A DNA stretch of 64,000 nt, taken from Isoetes taiwanensis (lineage: Eukaryota > Streptophyta > Lycopodiopsida > Isoetales > Isoetaceae). The notes beneath the pieces were generated by a model. The model ran no database searches. It was not told the DNA's origin and worked only from the letters and a program-made list of their open reading frames with translations. Both the position numbers and the translations under genes were made by a program. How positions within the stretch are numbered: the first letter of the stretch is position 1; each line of letters starts with the position of its first letter. Positions 20,016 through 32,978 of the stretch are shown here, in pieces. Location of the stretch: positions 15,720,872 to 15,784,871 of the forward strand of contig JAJEKV010000014.1 in assembly GCA_021234155.1 (NCBI GenBank), written 5' to 3'.

Positions 20016-21980
20016 AAAATCTCAAGGCGAAAATGTGCTACCACCACCAAGAAAGAGGTATTAACTTCTTTTGTTAATCATTGAGCTTTATGACAATGAA
20101 TCCTAATTTTTTTTTTATATATATAAGATGAGATCATAGATTGAAGTTAATGATAAATTGCCGTCAGAGTCAGATGAACCAGAGGAGAGGATATGGATGA
20201 AGAAATTGATGACATTGCAAACAAGGTGCAACAATCCACCAAAGGACATGATGGGGCACCAAGTAAAGAAGCTTCTGACTCTGGCATAAAAGGAAGTGAA
20301 GATGTTGCTATTGGAACAAGGTTCTTATCTTGTAAGGAATGTATAATGGCATCAATCAGAGCCATCGGATCGCCATTCTGGGAAGGGACGAGCACTATAT
20401 CTTATGTGCTTTCTTTTTAGTTAGCCAGTCATCGGTGTCTTGTCACAGCAACATTTCTTATTGCTCCTTGGTTCCCTCCCTTTCCAATTCTTCCTGTGGC
20501 CCTATGTTGACCCAATCCTCTTTCTACGACGCCATGATGATTTTTTACTGGACTTTACACGACGATCCAATCCCCTTCTTGCAATTTCACCATGATCCTT
20601 TTACTGGACTTTACATGCCTTTGCAGATATGTTTTTTTCTAGGCATTTTTCCAGTATATTACTAAATTTTCATTGATTAAGCATGCCATGATGCGTGTAG
20701 ACCTACAAGTCTATACTTGGAAATGAATTGTGTGGAGTTTTTTTTCATGTTGGCTTTCTTCTGGTTGTTTTAGAACTGTGATGTTTTGCACAATGCAAAT
20801 CATTGCTTGCAACGCATTCATGCATGCCTTATTCTAACTTCTTATTGCATGAGTAAACTACAGGAGCATCTGGTATAACTGTTGAATTTAGATTCATGCA
20901 TTATTCTGTTGTTAGATTTAGATTTAGATTCATGCAGTCTTAGATCGGTAAATCATTGCTTGCAGCTGCATTTGTGCATGCATTTTTCTAACTTCTTATT
21001 ATAGAAGTAGACTATATCTGGCCACGAAAATTAGAAACCTTGCAGAAAATCCACTTCGAGATATTTGTTTTGATCTTCCTGCTTATCAATCAGAAATCTT
21101 ACTCGGGTTCAATTTTGTAGGAAATTACGCATGCAGGACGCAACAACATCTACTAAGATTTCTATTTCTACATCCTGATGTACTTTTGAATTGCGAAGTT
21201 CGCAACTTCCTCTGGGAATCATCTATCCCCTCTTTATTTTTTCATGGTTTCGCCAGTTCACCAGTTTGATGCTTTCTTGAGTCACAGATTTACCCTTCGT
21301 TATTCGCTTTATATTTTCGTCTGCCATTCTGATCTCATGTCTGTTGTTATCCAAGTCTCATATCTAACTTGAGGCTTTCCTTACTCTGGTATCCCTCCGA
21401 AAGTATAATTTTTATCTTTTTAACCTTAGATCTTCATTTAATTATGTTGTTTTAGGGCATAGTACCTTCTTTCTGCCTTCACGTCATGCTCCACACGGTT
21501 AGCCGTTTCAGTAATTCTAGATATTGTTTTTCTATCTGATTTGTATTTCCAAAATTCTTTTAGTTGGGTGTTCAAAATGATGAACCCACTTTGGAGCTCG
21601 GGGTTGTCTAAGGTTTCTAAAGCTAAATTCTAATGTTTGGTTTTCGTATTGCTACCTGAGGGGATTTGCAAGGACACACTTTACATGCTAGGTTTTCCAT
21701 ATTCATAGTAATTGGATTTCAAAGTTGGCAGTCCTTATACAAGACTTTTTGGGGCTTTGCCATACATTAATTATTGGGCATAAACCTTCTCTAACGTTGT
21801 GAGTTGATCTTAGAATGTTGTTGTTTGGTGCCATAGCCAACAAATTCTCTTTTATACATTTTATTTGGTAAACTAGTAGATGTGGTAATGTGAATCATTA
21901 TTCTTATATTATAAAAGTTTCGTGTATGTTATGAAGCAAACCCTAATTTGGACGGTTGAGATCATCTAATTGCATTCAAA
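20016..21980. other. Non-coding stretch right of the retroelement
   Basis: A short ORF at 20193-20420 begins acidic and has one CxxC, but nothing places it in a family. The rest is AT-rich with no supported gene. Confidence 0.4.
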
Positions 21981-22029
21981 GGCCGATTTATCGCACGACT
22001 TCCCACCATCGTGATTGGCTATGCTCTAA

Positions 22030-23365
22030 TCTCTGAAGAGGAAAGAGAAAAGGAAAAGGGAGGAGAAAGGGGCAAAGTGAAAGCAAAAAGACACGGGTAA
22101 AAGGGCAAGAAGGAAAAGGGAAAAGAAAAGGGGAAAAGAGCACGAAAAGGGAAAGAAAAAGTAAGAAAAAAAGGATACTACGAAAAGGAGAAGAGGGAAA
22201 GGATGAGTATCGGAGTAAAAAGGAAGTTGAAAAGGGGATGAGGAAAAGGGTAGAGAGGAGGGATGGGAAAAGGAAAAGGAAATGGGAAAGGGAAAGGGAA
22301 AGGGAAAGGGAAAGAGAAAAGAAAGGGGGAGGAGGAGGGAGCGGAAAGGAACACTGGGAAAGAGGAAGAGGAAAAATGTGGGGAAAGGAGAAAAAAGAAA
22401 GGGAAAAAGGACATGAAAAAAGGGGAAGAGAAAAAGGGAGGGGAGAAGGGAGGGAAAAGGGAAAAGCGGAAGGAAAAAGAAAAAGGGAGGGGAAAGCGGG
22501 GAAAGGAAGGAAAAAGGGCATAGAGAAATCTGGAAGAGGGAATGGGGGAAAAAGAGAAGGGAAAAAAAAAAGAGGGAAAGTGCGAGGAAAGGGGAAAAGG
22601 GAAGGTACGAAAAAAAAGAAAGGAAAAAGAACAAAGGAGGATGAAAGGGAAGGAAAAAAGGCACTAAATAAAGGGAAATAAAAAAGGGGCACTGGAAAAA
22701 AGGAGGAGAAAAAAAAGTGGGGAAAAAAGATATGGAAAAAGATAAAGAGAAAAGGAAAAGGATAAGGGAGGCGGAGAGAGGGAAATGGACGGGAAAAATG
22801 GTATGGAAAAAAGTGGAAGAGAGAAAGGGTTGGGAAAGGAGGAAAGGGGAAGGGAAAAAGGCCATCGGAAAATGAAAGGGGAAGGGGAAAGAGAAAGAGA
22901 AAGGGAAGCAAAGCGAAGGGGAAGGAAGGAGAGGGGAGGAGAGAAAAGAAAAAGAGAAAAAAAGGTAAAAGGAAAAGAGGAAGGGAAATGGGGAGGAGAA
23001 AAAAGGAAATGAGAGAAAAATAGGGGTAAAATATGAATGGGATGGGAACAAATGGGAAGAGAAAAATAGAAAAAGGGAAAGCAGGGAATAGAAAAATAGG
23101 AAAGGTAGAGAAAAAGGGGTGGAGAAAGGGTGAAAGAGGAAAGGGCATACAGAAATGGGAGAGAAGGGAATGTGAAATTAGAAAAATAAAAACATTGAAG
23201 GAAAAAATAAAAAAAGGGGAAATGATGATGGTAGAAATAGAATAGCGGAAAAAGAAAAAAGGTAAATGGTAGAAAAAAGGAAAGGGAAAAATAAAAAAAA
23301 TAAAAAATAAAAGCATGGAAAGGCAAAAGGAAAAGGAAGAAAGGAAGGAAAAGTGGATATGTGGT
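22030..23365. repeat. 1.3-kb polypurine/polypyrimidine tract
   Basis: The plus strand is almost entirely A and G, built from GGAAAAGG and AAAGGG-like units with a regular GGGAAA run near 22280-22310. Long open frames in both directions (up to 442 codons of Phe/Pro/Ser/Leu on the minus strand) are a product of this composition and not genes. Such tracts can form triplex DNA. Confidence 0.93.
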
Positions 23366-23539
23366 CAAATCCTCTTGATTGTGTGATTTTAAGACGTGAG
23401 TTAATTTAACAATTTGCTCCAGAGTATATTATTTACAGTTCCTAGCTATGTCCAGCCACTGGGCTTCATTTCTAGTTCGTTATATAGCATCAATTTGTAT
23501 CTGATATTCTAATTGACTTTTTCTTTTACATGCATTCAT

Positions 23540-23830
23540 CCTGATGTATCCTATTCGCAATTTGGTAGTGTCATTCATTTTATTTTGCAATCCGGCTTAA
23601 ACATAGCATTCTTTTTCTTTGACCCGCATTCGTCCGAAGTTTTTATGCACCCTATTCAGCAATTTAATAGCATCATTCATTTATTCTACAATTTGTTATT
23701 TGGTAGTGTGATTCATTCTATTATGCAATTTGGCTTAATCGTAGCATCCTTTTCCTTTTATATGCAGTTCATCCTAATGCAATTTGCTACTGTTATTCAC
23801 TTTATTCTGCAATTGGCTTCAAAATAGCAT
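23540..23830 (+). repeat. Diverged tandem repeat, roughly 100-bp units
   Basis: Units containing CAATTTG, GGTAGTGT, ATTCATT, TTATTCTGCAAT and GGCTTAA...TAGCATC recur about three times. A (TC)n run follows at 23944-23961. Confidence 0.6.
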
Positions 23831-23999
23831 CTTTTCAGTTGGATTATTTTCAGAATGTTTGGTTTTTCATATTGCTACCTGACGGGGATTGCAAGATCAC
23901 ACTTCACATATTAGGTTTCCATATTAATAGCAGGTGGATTATTTCTCTCTCTCTCTCTCTCTGTTTTTTTTTTCTAGCAGAGTTGCCTAACCCGAGGTG

Positions 24000-25830
24000 T
24001 ATACTTTGCTGCAATTTTAAGGTGTCTACGTGTTATGCCACGTAAGCCAAAATTGTTACATGCCATTGTTCTAAGTTTTGCATTTAACGACTAAGAAAAT
24101 TAGAAAAAATGCCAAGAAAATTATCTTCCAACATCTCGAACTTGCGCTTTGCGACTGCCTCCAGTGACCAAAGCAGTCCGCTGAATTTCTCATCAAACTG
24201 CTTTAGTGAACTAGGATCTGAATTATTGTTTGTTCTTCTCTCCTCACTCTGGCATCCACTCAGGCTGTTGTTGGCGGCGGGGAGTAAAGTGGATCTAGTT
24301 TCTGGGATCGTATCATTATCTGGGATGGATTTTCTCTTGGATGATTCATTATCTGCATCCCCATTGAGGACACCATTTCTTATAACGGCATAAAATAGGG
24401 CTCAGGGAGTTTCTCAGAAAGGAAAATCATTGCTCTGGTGGTCTATATTCTTCACGCAATGACGGTGAGTGTTATTTGATTTCAAACTTTGTTCATTCAC
24501 TTCTCCATTCATTCACTTCTTTTAATCGGCTATATATAAGAAAGAAAGAAACTTATAATGACTGTAGAAGCAGCTAGTTCACTTTCAAAGACTTGCCACT
24601 TCTCCTAAGGTGGCTGTATATGGTAGTTTCGCTTCATTAATGGACAAAGAGGTTATTCCATCTTTAACCGACAGCTCCTCGACAATTTTAGATCCCGACC
24701 GTTGGATCAAGATCATGATTAGGCGTAGTGTGCTATCACAGCTAGATAAACAGGCAGCGGCCTATTTATCATGATAAACTGGCAACAAGAATGATAAACA
24801 GGCAGCAATAATGATAAACCACCACAGAGGCACTGACTGAAGGGATCTGTCCTTCCAATCGGCCTTCCTTACTCCCTACTTTTCTTCTTTTGCAAGAGAT
24901 TCTCCTTCCAATCGGCCTTCCCTACTCCCTACATTGTGTGGCTTGTGGAGAACAACTCTATTTCGTAGATTGATTGTGGAAGATCTCTGTTTCGTGGATT
25001 GATTGCTTGTGCTCTGCAAGATCGTGCTGCTACAACGAATCAGGGGATTGAATCAGAGGCAAAATTATCGTAGACCTGCCAGTTAAAGAGGTGAAACCCC
25101 TAGGCTCGCCCATTACGCCAAATAAATGGGCTCGCCCTGACGGGCTCACCTATTTATTAGGCATAATCGACCGACGAACAACAAAGCGATTTATTCTTAT
25201 GACAGCCAGCGACGAAGTTTTCATACAAATCGAGTCCTCCAAAGGCCACTATAGTCTCAGAAGAAAGTGAGGTTTTTTTTAGTAAGTTTTTAACACTATT
25301 TTTACCACTGATCTTGTTATTTCTATGTGCTTTACTGTGTTCTTACTTCCTTCTTCCTTTTATAGTATTTAGAGGATCTTACTATCCCCTGATACAATTT
25401 CCAGCCCGACAAAACCCTATTCTCAATTTACACTTGCCTGTGTAAGCAAGGAATCAGTCATGAAACCTGCATCTTCTTCCAGCAGATCTGCCAGGTACGT
25501 TCTTTCTTTAGGTTATCTTTTTTTATTCAGGTCATGTGAGGACCATGATCATTGTTTTCTATTTTTTTTAATGGAAGGTAGTTTCATGTTCTTTGTTTGT
25601 ATTATTTAATTGAATGCATCACTGTTATCATTTATAATCATAACTCCGAATAGGGACAAGGAACCGAAATTGCCGACTAGGAATCCTCCAAAGACAGGTG
25701 ATAGAAGGAAAAAATTGCAGAGCAAGCATGCACACAAAAAAAACAATTCTGAATGTTTCATTGGATTGAACTGTGAAGATGTTAGGTAGTTTAAAACATT
25801 GCACAGACCTTTGTAACACATAATACATCC
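24000..25830. other. Non-coding stretch with short direct repeats
   Basis: CCAATCGGCCTTCC followed by TACTCCCTAC occurs twice (24855-24932), and GATAAACAGGCAGC twice (near 24750 and 24790). The 95-codon frame at 24109-24393 has no recognisable features. No supported gene. Confidence 0.45.
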
Positions 25831-25865
25831 TTCCTTGCAGGAAAGCTGCAGTCTACACCCTGCAA

Positions 25866-26806
25866 TCTCGACTCACGAGTCGAGAATTTCTCACCCAGCA
25901 AGCACCGGCCCTTATTCTGAATTCTCGACTCGCGAGTCTAGAGTGCCTCACCCAGCAAGCAGAGGCCCTTGTTTTGAATTCTCAACTCCCGAGTCGAGAA
26001 TGCCTTACTCAGCAAGCACCGGCTCCTATTCTCGACTCCTTTAGTCGAGAATGCCTCACTCCCTATTCTCGACTCGCGAGTCGAGAATGCCTCAGCTAGC
26101 CAACACTAATCTACTCCCCCTATTCTCGACTCGCGAGTCGAGAATACAACATATAACAAAAATGCCCTAGTCACCCACTTTCGTCTCTCGATTGGAGAAT
26201 GCAGCCATCCAGACTAGATCCCTCTACTCCAGGACCTTTGAGGATAGGGGCTCAGTCTTGATGGTCGCATACAAGATACACGAGTCGAGAGGAGCTTTCT
26301 CACTCGCGAGTAGAGAAGTTGTTTAGTCCAACATACAACAATGCAGACTACGTAGTGTGGAATCGCAGGTGCCTCTATCCAATCAGAGCCACTCTCCTTC
26401 GAACCATCTTCCTCGAATATTGAGAAGGGGAGGGGTTCAGACTGGGTGGAGGCCTCTGCAATTAACCATGGAGAATGCATTTGAACTTCATCTCTAAGGA
26501 GGGTTGGGGGGGATTTCTCGTTCTCGACTCGCGAGTCGAGAAGGCCCTCAAGCCTCACACAGCAATGCATACTACTTATCTCACATCCTCCCTATACTTG
26601 CCCAAGCTTTAGTGCACTCTCCAGTGTGGAGTCTCAAGTGCCTCTACCCAGTCAGAGCCACTCTCCTTTTGAACCATCTTCCTCGAATATCGCGTAGGGG
26701 AGGGGCTCAGACTGGGTGGAGGCCTCTGCAACTAACCACGGGGGAATGCATTTGAATTTCATCTCTAAGGAGGGCTAGGGGGGTTTCTTGACTTGCGAGT
26801 CGAGAA
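25866..26806. repeat. CpG-rich palindrome family, half-site TTCTCGACTCG, about 9 copies
   Basis: TTCTCGACTCG joined to its own reverse complement gives a 22-bp perfect palindrome. Perfect copies are at 26065-26088, 26122-26145 and 26521-26542. Diverged copies are at 25866-25885, 25922-25943, 25979-26000, 26029-26051, near 26297-26317 and 26785-26806. Some left-hand copies are linked by CACCCAGCAAGCA spacers, and the right-hand ones sit in the 270-bp tandem repeat. Variants keep the outer TTCTCGA/TCGAGAA best. Confidence 0.92.
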
Positions 26807-27020
26807 GGCCCTCAAGCCTTACACACAGTAATGCATACTACTTATCTCACATCCTCCCTTGACCTGCCCAAGCTCTAGTGCATTCTTCAGTGTCGAGTCA
26901 TAGGTGCCTCTAGCCAGTTGAGCCACTCTCCTTCGAACCATCTTCTTCGAATATTGCGAAGGGGAGGGGCTCAGACTGGGTGGAAGCCTCTGCGACTAAC
27001 CACCGGGGAATACAAACCTC
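26385..27020 (+). repeat. Three tandem units of about 270 bp
   Basis: AGCCACTCTCCTT then GAACCATCTTC and GGGGAGGGG starts units at about 26385, 26655 and 26925. The first two complete units each hold one palindrome; the third is shortened. Confidence 0.85.
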
Positions 27021-27188
27021 TGCGACTAACCAAAACAGTAGCTGTTCGCGAGTCACTCCGATTGGTTGCTCCCTTGCTCAGCATCTCTCAACCCAAAGAG
27101 TGTCTCGATGCTGAAATATGCTCAACAAGGAAACAACTAATCGAGCGAGCTTTCAAGCAGCTCCACATTCTAAACAAGTCTAACATGC

Positions 27189-27500
27189 TTAACAGGATAT
27201 CTGCATCCTAATAAAACAGTGATAAGCACCCAGCTCTTCTCGCAAGTATTCTTTGGGCCATTGTATCACAGATCCCGGAGCCTCTCCGAGAGTCTTTGCT
27301 TCTTCTGTCGACCGCATCAACAAGGCATCTCCATCAAAAACTTTCGTTAAAGTGATCCTTGTGTATCCCTTCTCCATGGCGCTGCAGTGAAGAGTGCCTC
27401 TGTCCTCTAGCTCATCTCCCGCTGCTACCTTGGTCTCACGTACATCGATCAAACCATCTAGTTTCAACAAACCTTCAGTTAGACGGAGCTGCAGACTAAA
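27189..27500 (-). pseudogene. DUF8039-like fragment
   Basis: About 100 codons with the DUF8039 pattern seen in plant CACTA-associated proteins: LLKLDGLID, a central GTLHCSAMEKGYTRITL, then VFDGDALLMRSTEEAKTL and the closing GEAPGSVIQWPKEYL. No start, no flanking exons and stops on both sides, so it is a fragment. It is the only coding remnant near the TTCTCGACTCG palindromes, which matters because the other DUF8039 gene in this window (48.7-50.0 kb) also lies beside a palindrome family. Confidence 0.6.
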
Positions 27501-27559
27501 CCACTGTTAGGAGCTTACATCGCCGTAGCGCCATGCCGAGAAATCGTTCGAAATCTCTC

Positions 27560-30418
27560 TCCACCTCCGCCTGCTAAGACCCGATACACTCCTCTGCGCA
27601 CAATAAACACCTCTGCACCCAATACACTTAGTCCCGAAATGTAAAAGTTCGAATTAGTGTTTGTGCGGGCTAAAGATCGTCGTGCTGTACCCTTAGCCCA
27701 CTTTTTTCCCTTGAATGAGTGTATGTCCTTAATTTCACACTATGCAAAACTTTTAATGATACCTGACTTAGAAATGCATTTGGGCTATTTTCCACTTATC
27801 CTACCCTGAACCACAAAGGGATGCACCAACGAAAACATTGGAGTCAATACATATCTGTATAATATTTTGGTTTCTTTTGTAAAATCCAGTTTACTTTTGT
27901 ATAATGATTACCTCATTCTCTAACTAAGCAGAGCTAAATCATGTTAAACATGCAAGCCATCTAGTAAATCTTAAGCTTCAAGCATGAATACTTCGAACTG
28001 ACAGATGCCAAAAATGAAGATGCAAGCATAGCAATACCTCATAGCAATGTCGTAGAAGGCTTTTGCTTTGTTCCAGATCCCTCCAGCTCCAATGCAATCA
28101 TCCATAACCCTGCCATTATAGCTTACCATGAGCTTACCATATGACCTCTAGATCTGCCTAAGAGGATCCGGCTTGCTTTTGCACATAAAGTTTAGCGCTA
28201 ATGTCTCAAAAGAAGAATGAAAAATTAACGTGTGGCTGATCTTGCTTGCTTGCAGAGGAAAAAGCTCGAACATGATATCGGCACTGTCCACATCGCCGGC
28301 ATTGCTGTCTCGCCAGCAACAACAGTTATTTGCATCAAGCTTTATACTCTTTCTGCCATAAATCTTTGCATTCTTCTGCCAGAATCCAAGAGTCTTCTGT
28401 TGCCAAAATGCTATTTGTTAGTCTACTTCATTGCTCTAGAAACAAGAAGGAGCATCCCAAGAGCCCTGTTATTGACCCGAGGATTTGTTTTCTAGAAAGC
28501 CTTGTTTACTCAGGATTTGCTAATGATTTGTTTGTGGCCTGTTTGAAGGGGGATTTGCACCATCCCATTAGCCGGTTTGCACAGTGGCCGTCCAGCAATA
28601 CTGATGACCGCCAGTTTACAGGCAACAACAAGTTTAGAGCAGTTTCTAGCATATTCTAGGCATACGCCAGAAAACCCATATGAGCGAGGGTTTGCCCCGT
28701 AGGGGCAAAAAAAAAATAATAATAATAAAATAAAAAATTGATTGACTGGAATTGATGCGCAAATGTTAAAGGATGCACATTGCCAAGTGGAAAGTTAGCA
28801 ATCAAAATGCAATCACCCTGTCATCTACATTCATGCACACTAATATGATATTATGCATGCTAAGCGCACATACATAAAGTCAACACAATAGTTTTTATTG
28901 CCAACTATATTTAGTTGTATGTAAGGCTCGTATTAATTGCTTCATAATCTGATGTACACTATAAAATTTGCTCCATTGAGTATGTGCCTCAATTATAGTT
29001 AATGAGGGTAACGTGCATGCTTAAACACACCATTACTAATAAAGTAACCTACACAAAGTAATGGAATGAGCACATGCACGTCTGAACTAAATCATACCTT
29101 TTCCAGCTTATCAACGACATAGCTTTCTCTATTCTTTAGTGAAGAGCCTCCAAAACATGTGCAATAAACAAGTACCTATTTCATATAACCAAATGTGCAT
29201 ATGTAACAAATAATAATTGATTAGCTGGAACACTGAACATAAATTGCAAAGAAGTTTTTTGTTGTAGCCCACATCCACGACAATGTGCCAGACAACATTT
29301 GACTGTCCAGTCTCAATAATGTGATTAAGCTAACAAAATATTTCTGACATTTGAATGCCACAACAAGTTTGGTTGTGTATGATCAATCCACGACAATGCA
29401 AATAAAAGAAATGCACATATATGCACTAATATAATTTGGTTTCCCTTAGAATATCTTAGATCTACATGAAGTTCCTCTAATTTGAAGAAAAATAAATGTA
29501 CCGTGTCTGATCCATGCAACATTGATGTGCCTATTCTATTCCTACATTTTGAGAGCATAATTTAATGTAGTGATATTCTTGTGATCATCAGATGTCCTTA
29601 AATTTGGATACAACGTGAAGCTGTCAGAATAATATTGTAAGGTAGAGTTTATGCTGCAAGAGCGACCAACCCAACCATCAATAATGCTAACATCATTTAA
29701 TTAAATTAACTTTTATTTATCATTGTAGAACAGAACTGGGGAGAGATGTCTGCTAAGAACAGACATAAGGACCCTACTCAAGTAAAAAATATCTTACTTC
29801 TACCTATACAACAACTATAGTGACACCTCAACCCATGTTTAAGATAATAACCTTGCCAAATTACACGTGATGCCACTTATTATAGAAAACGTTGTTAAGC
29901 TCAACAAAAGAATAGTATACGATTTGGCCATATGAAATATGTCCAAGGTTGTGGTTGTGAAGTTTTTGGTTATAAAGTACATGGCTGTATTCATCTGTAA
30001 AGGCACGTTCACTTAAAAGATAACATGTCTCATTGCAAAAATAAATAAAAATATAGAAAAGCATACACGTATTTTAAGGAGACAATAACTAACACTTCGA
30101 TCCCTTTCAAATAAAAGATCTTATTGATTGATCAACATTCCAAGACATAGATGAACATTATAATACCTCTTCCACTTTCTTGGTAGATTTTTTATATAAA
30201 ATTAAAATACCTCTGTAAGGTGATAATACTAGTTTTAGTCTGAAAAGGTCCAAGACTGCATTTGCCCTTGCAAGGTAAATAGAAGATGCGTTTTGTCTGT
30301 AGTAGTATGTCTCCAAGGCAGAAGAAAAGTCACATATCGTCTATTGATCATGTCAACCTTAGCTCAAGTAGATATAGGATTCTTAGGCAATAACTAACAA
30401 TTCAATCCTTTTCTATTC
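27560..30418. other. AT-rich non-coding stretch
   Basis: Only short, unconvincing frames (for example 28232-28495). No motif or repeat that I could support. Confidence 0.45.
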
Positions 30419-30510
30419 CCATAGGCCGATTGGTCTCCGTGGACGATAAAAACAATTCTATTCTATTCTATTCTATTCTATTCTATTCTATTTTATTCTA
30501 TTTCAAATCA
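30419..30510 (+). mobile_element. LINE 3' end with (TTCTA)n tail
   Basis: CCGATTGGTCTCCGTGGACG at 30425-30444, followed by ATAAAAA and about nine TTCTA units. The hairpin GGCCGATTGGTC and the GTGGACGATAAAA end match the 3' ends of the LINE fragments at 37.3 and 42.6 kb. No coding part remains. Confidence 0.65.
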
Positions 30511-31038
30511 AAGATCTCATTGATTCATCAACATTCCAAGAAATAGATGAGCAGTATAATAACTCTTTCACTCTCTAATAGATTTTTAATATAAAACTAA
30601 AATACCTCTAAGAAGGTTATAATACTGGTTTTAGTCCGAAAAGTCCAATACTTCAATTGCCTTTGTAAGGTAAATAAATTATGTCAAATTTATTAAGAAG
30701 TTAAAACGATGCAGTTTGCCTATATTCGTTTGTCTTCAAGAAGAAAAGTCATATACACCTTATTTATTGATCATGTCAACCTTAGCTCAAGTAGGTATGG
30801 GACTCTTAGGCTTTAGTGACGTAGTTGGGCAAGGAGAGCCATACATCAACTTGGTCTTGGCACACAAGATTCAAAAGCACACATGAAAATAACATTCAAG
30901 AGAAAGGTTCAACTAGAACTAGGAAAAGAAGAAAAAGCTTATGTCACATTGGCAGCATCCCATTAAACACATAATAGCCTATACAGACATTGCTTATTGG
31001 GTTCTACCTAAACACCTTACATTGAATGCGACTTTGAC

Positions 31039-31100
31039 TGGCCTCGAACTCGAGCCAGGCATAATTATTCTTAGACTAGTTTGTTACTACTAGACCAAAC
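31039..31100 (-). mobile_element. Possible tRNA-derived SINE head
   Basis: On the minus strand TGGTCTAGTAGTAAC resembles a pol III box A and GAGTTCGAGGCC a box B, at plausible spacing. No cloverleaf and no matching second copy in the window. Confidence 0.4.
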
Positions 31101-32005
31101 ACCTAGACACAATTACTAGTCAAAATATTTAGTTATTTAGTTTCATTGAAATAAAGAGGCCTCATCATTCCACCTATATATGAACTTGGCCTTGAGCATG
31201 GATCAAGGTGTATGTTGTCTAAATATATGTTAAGCTAAGCTTTTGGGAAGGAAGAATTAAAAGAAAGAAGGGGAAAAGGGGGAAGAAAAGAAGTTGAAGT
31301 CATTGAAATTATTGACATGCAATAATCGCTAGTTTTTTTAATTCAACGTTTGGTGTATTAGAGAAGACAAGTATTGCAAGATATGTGTCTAGCTTAGAGA
31401 TGAAGTATTGAGCATTTCTAACACATGTGCTAGTACACCTCTCTATAATAAAGGGCAAAAAAAAATTAGAATCTATGGTACTACTAACCATGTAGATGAC
31501 ACTTATGGGAACAGGGAAAAGGAAAGGACTAGCACGGGCTAGAAATAGCACCATGTAGAAATTTTTGGGTTTGAACGTCCTTATCTCCTACATGTGAAGA
31601 GAAGTTAGTTGTGGCTCATGATATGTAGGAATATCATAATTTGAGGAGCGTTATTAGTGGCGTGACATCAATAAGTATGAGGATACCGCCATTGAAAAGC
31701 ATGAGCTAAGGAATGGCTAGCCAGAGGAATGAAGGATTGAAAGCATGGTGCTGTACGGAGGATAGAGGCGGCCATGATGATGTGGTCCCAGTTGATAGTC
31801 TACAGTGTACAGGAGGAGATGGAGGCATGAGGAGCAACATGGGGACCTGTACGAATCAAGGTAGAAGATTTCAACACGAACATGTCAAATGGAAAACCTA
31901 GTACAAAGAAGAAGTATAAGCCGCCATGTAGGGATCCACACATGTAGGAATCCGGATTTTACTTGAACATGTCAAAATGGGAGAAGAGTTTATACATGCA
32001 TTTCA

Positions 32006-32130
32006 AAATGGAAAAACGAGTGAGGTAGAAGAAGATTTTGGAAAAACAAGTTAAGATGGGAAAACGAGTGAGGTAGAAGAAGATTTTGGAAAAACAAGTT
32101 AAGGGAGAAGAAGGCTTTGGAAAACCAAGT
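32006..32130 (+). repeat. 49-bp tandem repeat, about 2.5 copies
   Basis: GAAAAACGAGTGAGGTAGAA then GAAGATTTTGGAAAAACAAG repeats at 32011 and 32060, with a partial third copy. Confidence 0.8.
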
Positions 32131-32164
32131 AAAGAAGAGCATAATATTAATTTAGCGGGGAGGA

Positions 32165-32235
32165 AGGAAGAATAGAATAGAATAAAATTTTTTAACGTCC
32201 ACGAAGGGCAATGGCCCATGGGATCCACTGGGCTA
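32165..32235 (-). mobile_element. LINE 3' end remnant with (TATTC)n tail
   Basis: Minus strand: CCCATGGGCCATTGCCC, TTCGTGGACGTTAAAA, then TATTC repeats. Same layout as the other LINE ends (hairpin GGGCCATTGCCC, GTGGACG, A-rich stretch, simple repeat) but more diverged. Confidence 0.5.
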
Positions 32236-32978
32236 GTAAAACGAGGCAAAGAAGAATAAAGAGGGCATGTAATGACCAATTGAAGCAAGAGAAACACAGC
32301 TGGGGCTAAAATTGGAGGTTAAAACATGAGATTGATGCTAAAAGTGGAGGTTTAGGGTGCTCCACATAGCCAAGGAATATAAAATAAGAATCTAGATATG
32401 CCTAACCCTAGATGATGCCACATATCTCGACAGCTCAGAGATTCCAAACATTTGTTTTCACACTGGCCGGCCCTTGCTGGCCTTTTTAGGGCGCCCCCTT
32501 CCCATTCCTCACATTGCCCTTGCTCTTCCTCCCTCCGGCGCCTGGGAGCTTCCTCTGTCGTCTTCAACCATAATTTGTCTCCACCTCATCTATACCGAAG
32601 CCAGTGTGCGGAGCTTTTAGCCAGATTTTGCCTTCTGGCACCTTTCTCAAGTGGTAAACTTCATTTATCTACTCCGGTTGCAGTTTTTTTTGTGGGTTGT
32701 AGAAATTTGTGGGTCAGATCTTATTTGCTGTGCAGTCATTGAAGTTAAAGAAAAGAGGTGCCTTTTCCCTCTGAAGATATAGCTGTCATCTCTGCATTTT
32801 TTAGATCTAATTTGTTTAAATTTTGCTGAGAATTGCTGGCGCTATATAAATTATCGCCCTCTCTCATCTTTGCGAAGGGAGGGTTCTTTTCTTTGAAATC
32901 ATCTCTGTTTTGGTTGGGTATACAACCAAGTGAGGGTTCAGCAATTGAATCTGGAACCTTTGGCTTCAAGGATTCTGA

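Larger units (their letters stand above)
21620..23945 (+). repeat. Diverged ~90-bp direct repeats flanking the purine tract
   Basis: TTGCTACCTGA then GGGGATT, GCAAG and CACACTT...CACAT recur at about 21645-21720 and 23868-23945 in the same order and orientation. The purine tract lies between them, so it may have arrived with, or expanded inside, a duplicated segment. Confidence 0.65.

Noticed and set aside
21988-23316. 442-codon open frame on the minus strand, Phe/Pro/Ser/Leu-rich
   Set aside because: It is the translation of the polypurine tract's complement; no stop codons can arise easily there. Other frames in the tract are open too, so it is composition, not a gene.
24109-24393. 95-codon plus-strand ORF
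   Set aside because: Low-complexity Ser/Leu content, no neighbours, no homology pattern that I recognise.
25866-26806. CRISPR array
   Set aside because: Palindromic repeats are irregularly spaced, spacers are not uniform, and the DNA is eukaryotic. No Cas genes.
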